Source of the DNA: AC-51 sp036265325
GTDB taxonomy: Bacteria > Actinomycetota > UBA4738 > HRBIN12
Assembly: GCA_036265325.1 (NCBI GenBank)
Contig: DATAPH010000051.1
Location: forward strand, 1-46,625
Direction: 5' to 3'
Length of the DNA: 46,625 nucleotides
Shown in pieces: positions 23,317-31,704 of the stretch. The position numbers were made by a program, and so were the translations under genes. Below the pieces are notes generated by a model, which saw nothing but the letters and a program-made list of their open reading frames with translations, searched no databases and was not told where the DNA came from. The stretch's first letter is position 1; every line of letters starts with the position of its first letter.

Positions 23317-24324
23317 ATGACCCAGGTCGCAACCCCCGAGCAGGATGGCTTCACGATGCCGGCGGAGTGGTCCCCGCACGCCGCCACCTTGATGGCGTGG
23401 CCGTTGGAGGCCGACTACTGGCAGGGGCGCGCCGAACAAGCGCGCGAAGAGTGGGCCGGCGTCGCGCGGGCCGTTGCCGCCGCGGAGCCGGTGATCATGG
23501 TGTGCAACCCCGGCGATGAGCAGAGCGTGTTGCGGCACTGCGGAAGCGCCGTCGAGGTGCTTCCGATCCCGATCGACGACTCGTGGATGCGCGACTCGGG
23601 GCCGATCTTCGTACGGAACGACGCGGGCGAAGTATCGGCCGTTTCGTTCCGCTTCAATGCGTGGGGCGAGCGGTTCCCGTCGTGGGCAAACGACGACGCG
23701 ATGCCGGCCGCGGTCGCCGCGCACCTCGGCGTGCGGCTGTTCGAGGCGCCGTTCGTGCTGGAGGGCGGTTCGATCCTGACCGACGGAGAACGCACACTGC
23801 TCACGACCGAGATGTGCCTGCTCAGCTCGAATCGGAACCCCGGCATGACCAAGGACGAGATCGAGCGCGGATTGCACGAGTACCTCGGCGTCGACACCGT
23901 CGTGTGGCTGCCGTACGGCATGGCCGGCGACGTCGGGCCGGTCGCGACCGACGGTCACGTCGATGGCGTTGCCACCTACCTCGAGCCCGGCCGCATCGCG
24001 CTGCTGGTTCCGGACGACCCGAACGACGAAGATCATGACTTCGGCGAAGCGAACCTCGCCGCGCTGGGCGATGCGGTCGACGCGCACGGGCGGCCGATCG
24101 AGGTCGAGCGGCTGGTCGGCGCCGACGGCCGGAACGCGTATGCGAACTGCTACATCGCCAACGGGATCGTCGTGGCGCCGATGACCGGGGCGGAGACCGA
24201 CGAGCGCGGCGTCGCGCAGCTGGGGAAGCTCTTCCCCGATCGCGAGGTGATCGGCGTCCCGGCCGCCACGATCGCGTTCGGCGGCGGCGGGCCCCACTGC
24301 ATCACGCAGCAAGTTCCGGCCTAG
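23317..24324 (+). CDS. aguA: Agmatine deiminase
   Basis: A 335-residue porphyromonas-type peptidylarginine deiminase (PPAD) family protein, expected to convert agmatine to N-carbamoylputrescine and ammonia. Family blocks are MPAEWSPHAATLMAWP (start), IDDSWMRDSGPIFV, FVLEGGSILTDGE, DVGPVATDGHVDGVATYL and the catalytic Cys328 in GGGGPHCITQQ. The catalytic Asp/His set (WMRDSGP, DGHVD) is complete. ATG 23317 is preferred over GTG 23290 because GGAGGG lies about 9 bases upstream. It is cytoplasmic. No N-carbamoylputrescine amidase gene is next to it. Confidence 0.92.
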   Translation: MTQVATPEQDGFTMPAEWSPHAATLMAWPLEADYWQGRAEQAREEWAGVARAVAAAEPVIMVCNPGDEQSVLRHCGSAVEVLPIPIDDSWMRDSGPIFVRNDAGEVSAVSFRFNAWGERFPSWANDDAMPAAVAAHLGVRLFEAPFVLEGGSILTDGERTLLTTEMCLLSSNRNPGMTKDEIERGLHEYLGVDTVVWLPYGMAGDVGPVATDGHVDGVATYLEPGRIALLVPDDPNDEDHDFGEANLAALGDAVDAHGRPIEVERLVGADGRNAYANCYIANGIVVAPMTGAETDERGVAQLGKLFPDREVIGVPAATIAFGGGGPHCITQQVPA

Positions 24325-24389
24325 CGGCGGAGACCCTTTAGGTCTTCCGGAGGGTCCGCCGCATCGGCCGTGCGTGGGAGCATGGTCGG

Positions 24390-25796
24390 ATGCGCCGTCG
24401 CTTCCCCGTGTTGCTCGGTTCGATCGTGGTCATCGCTGCGCTGCTCGGCGCCGCCCAGCCGAGCGGCGCCACGCCGTCCTCGAGCCTGACCCGGGCGCCG
24501 TACCTCACCGACCTCGTCCAACGGCACGTCACTGTCAACTGGGCGACGACCCCCACCTTCACGAGGGGCCACGTCGCGTACGGGCAGCAGGGAGTCGAGC
24601 CGTGCGACGCACACCGCGCAAGCGCCGTCGCCACGCCTATCACGGTGGGGACGGTCGCGGAGACGCAGTGGGCGGCGAACCTCAACAAGCTCAAGCACGA
24701 CGTGGCGTACTGCTACTCCATATATGGAGGCCCGCAAAACCTCCTGGGCACCGGCACGCCGCCCGTCTTCCACTCGCAGCTCGGGCCCAACTCGACGGCG
24801 CCGATCACGTTCGCCGTCTTCGGTGATTGGGGTCAGGTCAACTCGGTCGGAGCGAACCCCGACCAGGCAAACGTGATGTCGCAGATCGCAGCGAGCGGCG
24901 CTCGGTTCGCCGTCACCACCGGCGATACCGGCTATCCGGACGGATCGCAGATCAACTACGGCGATCTGCAGCAGACGGGCAGTAACACGAGCGCGGTATT
25001 CGGACCGTCGTTCTGGCCCGTCGCCGGCGCGTCGATCCCACTCTTCAACGGGCAGGGCAACCACGGCGAGTCGAGCGCGGCGCTCGACAACTGGCCCGAG
25101 AACGCGGCGGTCAAGAGCTCCGGCGGCCGCTATCAGATGGACGTCAACTGTTGTCAGAACATGACGAAGTCGACCAGCTATCCGAGCGAGTGGTACGCGT
25201 TCAACGCGGGACCCGTGCGGTTCTACGTCCTCGACGCGTCGTGGGACAACGGCAACGTCGGCAACTCGACGATCTACCGCAACGACTTCGACGCGCACTG
25301 GGCGATGGGCGACGCCGAAAGAACCTGGCTCGAGAACGACCTGGCGCAGCATCCCACGCAGATCTCGTTCGCGTTCTTCCATTTCCCCCTGTACACAGCG
25401 AACGCGACCGAAGCGAGTGACTCATATCTGGAAGGCGCGACATCGCTGGAGGGGTTGCTCGGCCAGGGCGGCATCGACATCGTGTTCAACGGGCATGCAC
25501 ACATCTATGAGCGAAACACGGCGTCGGCGTCAGGGATGCCGGTGAGTTACGTCACCGGAGGTGGCGGCGCCGGCCTCGAGCCGGTCAGCGTGTGTGGCGC
25601 GCCGGACGCGTACTCGATCGGTTGGACGCCGTCGACGTCGACGGGTTCGAAGTGCGATGGCGGCACGAAGCCGACGAGCGCCGACCAGGTCTATCACTTC
25701 CTGTTGGTGACGGTGAATGGTCCGCAGGTGACGGTGACGCCGACCGACGAGCTCGGCCGCACGTTCGACCAACAGACCTACAACCTGTCGCCTTAG
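24390..25796 (+). CDS. Secreted purple acid phosphatase-like metallophosphoesterase
   Basis: A 468-residue exported enzyme. The signal peptide is VLLGSIVVIAALLGAAQPSGA. An N-terminal fibronectin-like domain (RAPYLTDLVQRHVTVNWAT) is followed by the metallophosphatase domain: AVFGDWGQVN (about 145), VTTGDTGYPDG (about 177), NGQGNHGES (about 223), and NGHAHIYERN (about 368-376). These supply the dinuclear-metal ligands of purple acid phosphatases. Extracellular phosphate release is the likely role. ATG 24390 begins the signal peptide. Its stop TAG overlaps the stop of the convergent GNAT gene (TTAG, 25793-25796). With the PF04185 enzyme it makes a second secreted phosphatase in the window. Confidence 0.9.
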   Translation: MRRRFPVLLGSIVVIAALLGAAQPSGATPSSSLTRAPYLTDLVQRHVTVNWATTPTFTRGHVAYGQQGVEPCDAHRASAVATPITVGTVAETQWAANLNKLKHDVAYCYSIYGGPQNLLGTGTPPVFHSQLGPNSTAPITFAVFGDWGQVNSVGANPDQANVMSQIAASGARFAVTTGDTGYPDGSQINYGDLQQTGSNTSAVFGPSFWPVAGASIPLFNGQGNHGESSAALDNWPENAAVKSSGGRYQMDVNCCQNMTKSTSYPSEWYAFNAGPVRFYVLDASWDNGNVGNSTIYRNDFDAHWAMGDAERTWLENDLAQHPTQISFAFFHFPLYTANATEASDSYLEGATSLEGLLGQGGIDIVFNGHAHIYERNTASASGMPVSYVTGGGGAGLEPVSVCGAPDAYSIGWTPSTSTGSKCDGGTKPTSADQVYHFLLVTVNGPQVTVTPTDELGRTFDQQTYNLSP

Positions 25797-26602
25797 CCGG
25801 CGGACGGCGACTCGGGCATCCGGACCGCGAACGTGAATGTCGCGCGTTCTTCGAACCCGATCGATCGATAGACCGGCTCGCCCATCGGGCTCGACTGGAG
25901 CACGGCGACTCGGTATCCCGCGTCGCGCCCGGCGGCGATCGCTGCGAGCGAGACCAGGCGCCCAAGCCCGGTTCGGCGTGCGTCCGGCAACGTGCCGACG
26001 TTGAAGAGCCCCACCACGCCGGCCGCTGCCAAGAGCGTGCTGGTTGCGAGCGGCGCGCCGCGGCGCCTCGCGAGGAAGGTGCGGATCGTCGACCGATCAG
26101 CAAGGCCGTCGAGCGCGTCGAGGTACGGATCAACGGAGGTCGGCGGCAGACCGTTAGTCGTGAGCGCGATCATCGACGCGTCGCGCAGCGCCTCGGGGTC
26201 GGCGTCAACTTCCTCGACCACGGTGTCCTCCGCACGGTCGATCTGCGGCAGGTCTGTAAGGTCGATCAACATCCCGGGCGTTCCGGTGCCCGTCTCGAAG
26301 CCGCGCGTTTGGAGTGCCGACTCGACGGCGGGGTCGCGCGGCAGGAACCAGAGCACGGGAGCGCTCGCCGCGTCGAACGGCTCGAGGACCGTCGCGATCG
26401 CGGTCGCGAGATCGCCGCCGGTCGGCGTCCCGATCGCGCCGTTGAACAGCAGAAGCGGCACGTCGCTCAACCACCGGACGCAACCCATAACGTGATCCAG
26501 CCTGGCGCCGGGGAAGCGCTCGAACACGGGCTGCCAGCCGCGGAGGTTCTCCTCGATCGTCGCGGCGGGATCGACGATGTCGTCGAGTCTGAGAACGCGC
26601 AC
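25793..26602 (-). CDS. GNAT family N-acetyltransferase (two-domain type)
   Basis: A 269-residue protein. The C-terminal half (about residues 130-265) is a GNAT domain: LATSTLLAAAGVVGLFNVGT, then the acetyl-CoA loop PDARRTGLGRLV, then AAGRDAGYRVAVLQSSPMGE and VYRSIGFEERATF. The N-terminal half (DDIVDPAATIEENLRGWQPV, FERFPGARLDHVMGCVRWL) is a degenerate second GNAT-like domain, as in many actinobacterial double-GNAT proteins. GTG 26602 is the preferred start. The open frame further upstream is a shadow of the ATPase gene. The substrate is unknown. Confidence 0.82.
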   Translation of the reverse strand: MRVLRLDDIVDPAATIEENLRGWQPVFERFPGARLDHVMGCVRWLSDVPLLLFNGAIGTPTGGDLATAIATVLEPFDAASAPVLWFLPRDPAVESALQTRGFETGTGTPGMLIDLTDLPQIDRAEDTVVEEVDADPEALRDASMIALTTNGLPPTSVDPYLDALDGLADRSTIRTFLARRRGAPLATSTLLAAAGVVGLFNVGTLPDARRTGLGRLVSLAAIAAGRDAGYRVAVLQSSPMGEPVYRSIGFEERATFTFAVRMPESPSAG

Positions 26603-26625
26603 CGGGGGAGTGTAGGACCGCTTGG

Positions 26626-29226
26626 TCAGGCCGCGGACACCGGCTCCGCCGCGACCGCGTGGTGTCGCCAGGGGGCGGCGAGCCGGCGCACGCGGTGTTC
26701 GGCCGACCGGCGTAGCGGCGTCTTCCGCGTTTCGGGCTTCCGGAAGAACGCGAGCTTCGCGAGGTCGACGGCGACCATGTAGGCGAGGACGAATGCGGTG
26801 ACCACCAGGTAGAACGTGGCGGGCAGTGCGGCGAAGCCGAGCGTGGATGCGAGCGGGGATCGCGTGAGGTAGATGCCGACGATGAGCACGCCGACGGCCG
26901 ACAGTGCCAGCGGGAGCGACGGCTTGCTCCGGAAGAACGGCACGCGCAGCGTTCGGATCGCGAACACGACGATGGTCTGGGTCGCCAGCGACTCGATGAA
27001 CCACCCCGTGCGGAACTCCGGCGCGCTGGCGTGCAGCACGTGGATCAGGACGAGGAACGTGGCGATGTCGAACACCGAGCTGATCGGGCCGAAGCGGAAC
27101 ATGAACCGGCGGATCGAGCGCACGTCCCAGTGCGACGGCCGAACGAGTTGCTCCTCGTCCACGTGGTCGGTCGGGATCGTGAGCTGGCTCACGTCGTAGA
27201 GCAGGTTGTTCAGCAGGATCTGCGACGGCAGCATCGGCAGGAACGGCAGGAACGCCGCCGCGATCGTGACGCTGAACATGTTGCCGAAGTTGGACGACGT
27301 CCCCATCCGCACGTACTTGATGGTGTTCGCGAAGGTGCGACGGCCCTCGACGATGCCGTCGGCGAGCACGTCCAGGTCGTGCTCCAGCAGGATGATGTCG
27401 GCGGCGTCTTTGGCTACATCGACCGCCGTGTCGACCGAGATGCCGACGTCGGCATGGTGCAGCGCGAGCGCGTCGTTCACGCCGTCTCCGAGGAACGCGA
27501 CCGCCGAGCCTGCGTTGCGCTGTGCACGCAGGATCCGCGCCTTCTGCTCCGGACTCACCCGCGCGAAGATCGAGATGCCGTCGACCTGTTCGTCGAGCGC
27601 GGCGTCGTCCATCCCGTCGAGGTCGTCACCCGTCAGCACGGCGTCGGCGGGTATCCCGATGGAACCGCACACCGATGCCGCCACGATCGCGTTGTCGCCG
27701 GTGACGATCTTGACGCGGAGGCCCAGCGCGGCGAGCCGCTTGATCGAGGCGGCCGCCGACGCTTTCGGCGGGTCGAGGAACACGAGGAAGCCGTTGAGCG
27801 TGAGCCCTCGCTCGTCATCGGCGCCTACCTTGTCGGCGCCGTCGGCGCGGCGGCTGGCGACGGCCACGACGCGCACGCCCCGCTCGAACTCCTTCTTGAG
27901 GACATCGCGCATCGCATCGGTGACGCCGTCACACAGCTCGAGCACCGACTCGGGTGCACCTTTCGTGATGAGCAGGCGACCGCTGCCTTCGTCGACGAGC
28001 ACCGAGGTGCGACGGCGGTCGTGGTCGAACGGAACGATGTCCAGGACCGTGGCGCCGTCGACATTCGAACCGGTCGCGTCGCGGAGCGCCTCGTCGAGCG
28101 GGCCACCACCGCCGCCCGCGCCCGAAACCATCGCGTCGGTGCACAGCAGCCCGAGCTTCACGATCGCATCGGACTGAGCACCGTCCGGGTCGATCGCGCG
28201 CTCGAAGGTGATCTTGCCCTCGGTCAGGGTGCCCGTCTTGTCTGAGAACAGCACGTCGATGTCGCCGAGGTCCTCGATGCTCACCAGTCGCTTGACGAGC
28301 ACCTTGCGCTCCGCGAGGCGGTGTGCCCCCGTCGCGAGGCTCGTCGACACGACCGCCGGGAGCAGCTGGGGCGTGATCCCCACCGCGATCGCGAGTGAGA
28401 ACAACACCGCGTCGATCAGCGGTCGTCCGAGCGCGATGTTGATCACGAGGATCGCCACGCTCAGCGCGCCTGCGACCTTGGCGAGCAAGGCAGAGAACTT
28501 CGTCAGTCCGACCTGGAACTCCGTCGGGGCGTGCCGCTCGCCGAGGCCGAGCGCGATCGCGCCGAACCGCGTGCCGGCGCCGGTCGAGACGACCACGGCT
28601 TGCACAGAGCCGCGGTGCACGACGGTTCCCATGAACAGAGCGGGGGAGGCTCCATCCTTCGGCGTTGCCGAGGCCGCGGGGCCGGCCGTCTTCTCGACGG
28701 GCAACGATTCGCCGGTCAGGATCGATTCGTCGCACTCGAGGTCCTTCTCGGACACGATCCGCAGGTCGGCGGGAACGATCGCGCCGATCCCGAGTGACAC
28801 GACGTCGCCCGGCACGAGCTTCGTCGCGTCGACGTCGACCGGCATGCCGTCCCGGAGCGTCGAGACCTCTCGGCGGATCTGCGAGTGCAGCGCCTCCGCA
28901 GCTCGGTCGGCGCGGAACTCGTTGGCGGTGCCAAGGCCGACCGACGCCGTGACGATCGCGGCGATGATCAGCGCGTCAGCGCCCTCGCCGACCAGCGCCG
29001 AGACCAGCGCCGCCCCGAGCAGCAACAGGAGCAGTGGCGAGCGGAACTGGCCGATCAAGGTTCGCCACAGGCTCGCGTGGTGCGTTCTGACGGCGTTCGG
29101 TCCGTCGGCGGCGAGCCGAGTTTCGGCCTCCGCGCTCGTCAGGCCCGTCTCCGATGTACCGAGCGCGGAAAGGACCTCGGTCGCCTGCATCGACGCCGCC
29201 GCGTCGAGCGACGGTCGGTCGGACAT
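26626..29226 (-). CDS. mgtA: Mg2+-importing P-type ATPase
   Basis: An 866-residue P-type ATPase of type IIIB (MgtA/MgtB), importing Mg2+ into the cytoplasm. The actuator loop is ILTGESLPVEKT (about 168-179), the phosphorylation site is SDKTGTLTEG (Asp about 329), the nucleotide domain has TKGAPESVLE, and the hinge is FLGDGVNDALAL (about 577-588). Ten membrane helices fit the MgtA plan, and the M4 segment VGITPQLLPAVV and M6 region MFSVTIAAAFLPFLPMLP are typical. The last 30 residues are Arg/Ala-rich. ATG 29226 begins the short N-terminal domain, without the long basic extension of E. coli MgtA. The leader upstream (29227-29470) is long and highly structured, suggesting RNA-level control. Confidence 0.93.
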   Translation of the reverse strand: MSDRPSLDAAASMQATEVLSALGTSETGLTSAEAETRLAADGPNAVRTHHASLWRTLIGQFRSPLLLLLLGAALVSALVGEGADALIIAAIVTASVGLGTANEFRADRAAEALHSQIRREVSTLRDGMPVDVDATKLVPGDVVSLGIGAIVPADLRIVSEKDLECDESILTGESLPVEKTAGPAASATPKDGASPALFMGTVVHRGSVQAVVVSTGAGTRFGAIALGLGERHAPTEFQVGLTKFSALLAKVAGALSVAILVINIALGRPLIDAVLFSLAIAVGITPQLLPAVVSTSLATGAHRLAERKVLVKRLVSIEDLGDIDVLFSDKTGTLTEGKITFERAIDPDGAQSDAIVKLGLLCTDAMVSGAGGGGGPLDEALRDATGSNVDGATVLDIVPFDHDRRRTSVLVDEGSGRLLITKGAPESVLELCDGVTDAMRDVLKKEFERGVRVVAVASRRADGADKVGADDERGLTLNGFLVFLDPPKASAAASIKRLAALGLRVKIVTGDNAIVAASVCGSIGIPADAVLTGDDLDGMDDAALDEQVDGISIFARVSPEQKARILRAQRNAGSAVAFLGDGVNDALALHHADVGISVDTAVDVAKDAADIILLEHDLDVLADGIVEGRRTFANTIKYVRMGTSSNFGNMFSVTIAAAFLPFLPMLPSQILLNNLLYDVSQLTIPTDHVDEEQLVRPSHWDVRSIRRFMFRFGPISSVFDIATFLVLIHVLHASAPEFRTGWFIESLATQTIVVFAIRTLRVPFFRSKPSLPLALSAVGVLIVGIYLTRSPLASTLGFAALPATFYLVVTAFVLAYMVAVDLAKLAFFRKPETRKTPLRRSAEHRVRRLAAPWRHHAVAAEPVSAA

Positions 29227-29284
29227 GGGATGCAGCGTAGCGAGAGCCGCGGCGGTTAGCGGGACGCCGACGCACCCAGAACGA

Positions 29285-29317
29285 GAACGGGCCGGGCCCG
29301 AAGGGCCCGGCCCGTTC
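29285..29317 (-). terminator. Strong hairpin in the mgtA leader (possible attenuator)
   Basis: A perfect 15-bp stem, 29285-29299 with 29303-29317, around the loop GAA. On the minus strand it lies 58 bases before the mgtA start and is followed by CTCGTTCTGG, only partly U-rich. As it lies upstream of mgtA and does not follow any gene on that strand, a regulatory terminator is more likely than an end-of-operon terminator. Confidence 0.5.
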
Positions 29318-29324
29318 CCACAGC

Positions 29325-29470
29325 GTCACCCTCGCAAGGAGGTCGGTCCTCGTAACACCGAGGCTTCGTCCGGTGAGACCGGGCCGGAGCTCGCGAGGTC
29401 GGTGAGCTGGCGTGGATTTGCCGGTCGCCCGGCAGAGCCGTTACCGGCTCGTAGGGACGGCTAGCAGCCA
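29325..29470 (-). ncRNA. Candidate structured leader RNA upstream of mgtA
   Basis: This stretch contains a run of perfect short hairpins: CCTCG/CGAGG (29348-29363), CCGGT/ACCGG (29370-29382), TGCCGG/CCGGCA (about 29419-29434) and GAGCCG/CGGCTC (29435-29450). Possible long-range pairing is CCTCGC (29330) with GCGAGG (29393). Taken on the minus strand it precedes the attenuator-like hairpin and mgtA, the arrangement of a metal-sensing riboswitch. I looked for the M-box, yybP-ykoY and ydaO signatures and did not find a convincing match, so the class is unknown. The strand is inferred from gene order. Confidence 0.35.
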
Positions 29471-29652
29471 GTCACCTCGAGGGTCTCATGCTCTATATGC
29501 AGTCGGACCACCTCCTTCCTCTCGTGCCAGACATGCTGCCGCAGGATCGGCCGCAAGACAACCGTCCGAGGCCCCGACGTTGCGGCCGAACGGCCGAAGC
29601 GCGGCTTCGACCCGAGGACTAGGCTCGTCGGGACCGACCGAGGGAGGCAGCC

Positions 29653-30501
29653 GTGGGGACGAGGAGCAGGCGTCGGAGTGCGATCGCGGGAGCCGTGGCG
29701 CTCGCCGCGGGTGTGATCGGATGGGCCCTCCCGGCGTCCACGGCATCGGCGAGCACCGCCCAGACACTGGCCGCGCCGATCACGGTCGTCACGATCGGGT
29801 TCGACGACGGGACCGCGGACCAGTTCGCCGCCCGCCTCGTGCTGCAGAGCCACGGCATGAACGCGACGTTCTACATCAACAGCGGTCCGATCCTGGCGGG
29901 CGACCCCGACCACATGACGGTCGCGCAGTTGGGGGCCCTCGCCGCGCTCGGCAATGAGATCGGCGGGCACACGATCGATCACGCGAACATCCAGCCGCTG
30001 TCGACGGCCGACGCGACCCACGAGGTCTGCGACGATCGCGCGCAGCTCGCGGCATGGGGGCAGCAGGAGGGGTTCCCCGCGCCGATCTCGTTCGCGTATC
30101 CGTTCGGGTCGTGGGATACCAACTCCGAGGCGATCGTGGCGAGCTGCGGGTACACGAGCGCGCGCACGGTCTCCGGCGTGTCGATCCACGTCTCGAAGGG
30201 CAAGATCGGCGAAACGATCCCGCCGGCCGACCCATACGCGACGCGTACGCCGCCCAACCCCAAGAAGGCGACGAAGCTCTCGACGATGGAGAAGTACGTC
30301 ACCAACGCGGAGACCGCCGTGGCCTCATCCGGCCAGAGCCTGTGGATCCAGTTCGTGTTCCACCGCTACTGCCCGTCTCACTGCGGGGCGTACACGATCC
30401 AGCCGGACAAGTTCACTGCGCTGTTGGACTTCCTCCAGGCCGAGGAGCAGGCGCAGCGGGTTAGCGTGCTGACGACCGCTCAGGCGATGGCGCTGTCCTG
30501 A
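29653..30501 (+). CDS. Secreted polysaccharide deacetylase (NodB-like)
   Basis: A 282-residue exported protein with a CE4 deacetylase domain. The signal peptide AIAGAVALAAGVIGWALPAS leads to strand TVVTIGFDDGTADQF (catalytic Asp-Asp, about residues 50-53). The metal motif is GGHTIDH (about 104-110), and the third motif is FAYPFGSWD (about 147-155). A C-terminal segment ending LTTAQAMAL is typical of CE4 proteins. It removes acetyl groups from N-acetylglucosamine polymers such as peptidoglycan or exopolysaccharide. GTG 29653 has GGGAGG upstream. The last 41 bases overlap the 3' end of the convergent ctaG gene. Confidence 0.9.
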   Translation: MGTRSRRRSAIAGAVALAAGVIGWALPASTASASTAQTLAAPITVVTIGFDDGTADQFAARLVLQSHGMNATFYINSGPILAGDPDHMTVAQLGALAALGNEIGGHTIDHANIQPLSTADATHEVCDDRAQLAAWGQQEGFPAPISFAYPFGSWDTNSEAIVASCGYTSARTVSGVSIHVSKGKIGETIPPADPYATRTPPNPKKATKLSTMEKYVTNAETAVASSGQSLWIQFVFHRYCPSHCGAYTIQPDKFTALLDFLQAEEQAQRVSVLTTAQAMALS

Positions 30502-31300
30502 CCCCGCGTCTGTCGCTCGGTCGGCTCGTCTCGCTGTCGATCCAGCGCACGAACAGCACCGCGATGATCACGAGATAGAGCATCCCCGACGGGATCCACA
30601 TCAGCAACCCGGCAAGCTGCTGGTCGGCGAGAGCCCCGATGTCGTGCGCGCGCTCGGCCGCCGCATACGCGGGGTACCACACCGCCGGGGAGAACGTGAG
30701 CATCGCGCCGAGCACCGTCATGACAGTGGTGGCCACCAAGACCTCGACGATCGCGAACCCGGTGCCGATCCGCTGCCGAAGGCCCGGCGTGAGGATCGGC
30801 CACCAGAAGAACAGCGCCGTGACGAGCAGCGTCAGGTGCTCGAGCGCGTGCAGCGAGTTGTTCCTGAGCGCCGTCTGGAAGGCGAGCGGGGTGTGCCACG
30901 CGAGCAGGGCAACCGTCGAGATCACGAGGCCGGACATCGCCGTGCGGCGTGCGGCGCCGTCGCGGGCCCACAGCTCACCCTCGATGTGTCCGGCCGCTCG
31001 ACGCAGGCGCATCGGCAGCACTTCCTCGAACGCTCGAAGGGGTTCGCCAAGCACGATCAGCGGAGCGACGATCGTGATCAATGCGAGGTGCTGCAGCATG
31101 TGCGCCCAGAACAGCTGGTCTGCGATCGAGTCGGCGGGGCCGTCGAGGACCAGCGCGGCGACCGTCAGCCCGGCGAGCATCGCGGCGATGGACCCGGTGG
31201 CCGGGCGTTGCAGCCCACGCCGGCGCCTCGCGCGCACGCCGCGGAGGTAGACGGCGCCGATCGACCCGAAGACGACGAACGAGGCGACGAGCCCGATCAC
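30461..31300 (-). CDS. ctaG: Cytochrome c oxidase assembly protein (caa3-type CtaG)
   Basis: A 279-residue membrane protein with about seven helices, of the caa3_CtaG/Cox_CtaG family needed to assemble the oxidase, probably in copper delivery. Conserved blocks are FWAHMLQHLALITIVAPLIV, LLAWHTPLAFQ, HALEHLTLLVTALFFWWPI and DQQLAGLLMWIPSGMLYLV, with the family's His residues. GTG 31300 overlaps the stop of the preceding gene (GTGA). An ATG 30 codons upstream would add a basic, non-membrane stretch and overlap that gene. The C-terminal tail is Arg/Ser-rich and overlaps the deacetylase gene on the other strand by 41 bases. Confidence 0.88.
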   Translation of the reverse strand: MIGLVASFVVFGSIGAVYLRGVRARRRRGLQRPATGSIAAMLAGLTVAALVLDGPADSIADQLFWAHMLQHLALITIVAPLIVLGEPLRAFEEVLPMRLRRAAGHIEGELWARDGAARRTAMSGLVISTVALLAWHTPLAFQTALRNNSLHALEHLTLLVTALFFWWPILTPGLRQRIGTGFAIVEVLVATTVMTVLGAMLTFSPAVWYPAYAAAERAHDIGALADQQLAGLLMWIPSGMLYLVIIAVLFVRWIDSETSRPSDRRGVRTAPSPERSSAR

Positions 31301-31704
31301 GGCGCGGCGCAGCTCGACAGCAGCAGGTGGGGAACGATCCCACCCAGGACGATCAGCACGATGAACAGCCCGGACGAGAGGCACCCGCACAGCGTCATGA
31401 ACCGCATCCGCTCCAGGCGCGCCGGTTCGTTCTCCCGTGACCCCGCGCGCCGGAACCGCACGAACGAGACGACGCCGGCCGCCACGGCGATCGCGAGCGC
31501 GGCGACCGTGATCACGACCAGCACCAGCGAGATCGACGAGAACCCGCCCGCTTCACACCCGACCTCCGCGAACGCGTCGGAGAGCAGCAACTGCGCCGCC
31601 CACGCCGCCGGCGGTCCGAGGATCCCGAACCAGGCCAGCGCGAGCCCGCCGCGGTCCTGACGCGGCTGCTCCTCTTTCTTCGTCGGAACGCTCAGCTCCG
31701 CCAT
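31297..31704 (-). CDS. Small membrane protein in oxidase operon, unknown function
   Basis: A 135-residue protein. After a charged N-terminus (ELSVPTKKEEQPRQDRGG) there are three hydrophobic helices (about 24-45, 58-82, 105-128). Cys residues flank the helices (EVGCEAGGFSS, TLCGCLSSG, LLSSCAAP). It lies in the position where subunit IV is often encoded, but does not look like subunit IV, and a subunit-IV-like tail is already fused to subunit I. Its start ATG 31704 overlaps the subunit III stop (ATGA) and its stop overlaps the ctaG start. A structural subunit or assembly factor is the best guess. Confidence 0.75.
   Translation of the reverse strand: MAELSVPTKKEEQPRQDRGGLALAWFGILGPPAAWAAQLLLSDAFAEVGCEAGGFSSISLVLVVITVAALAIAVAAGVVSFVRFRRAGSRENEPARLERMRFMTLCGCLSSGLFIVLIVLGGIVPHLLLSSCAAP

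Noticed and set aside
29325..29470. A plus-strand riboswitch for the polysaccharide deacetylase
   Set aside because: The strong hairpin lies on the wrong side (before, not after, the small hairpins) and no known plus-strand signature was found. The minus-strand reading before mgtA makes more sense, though it is not proven.
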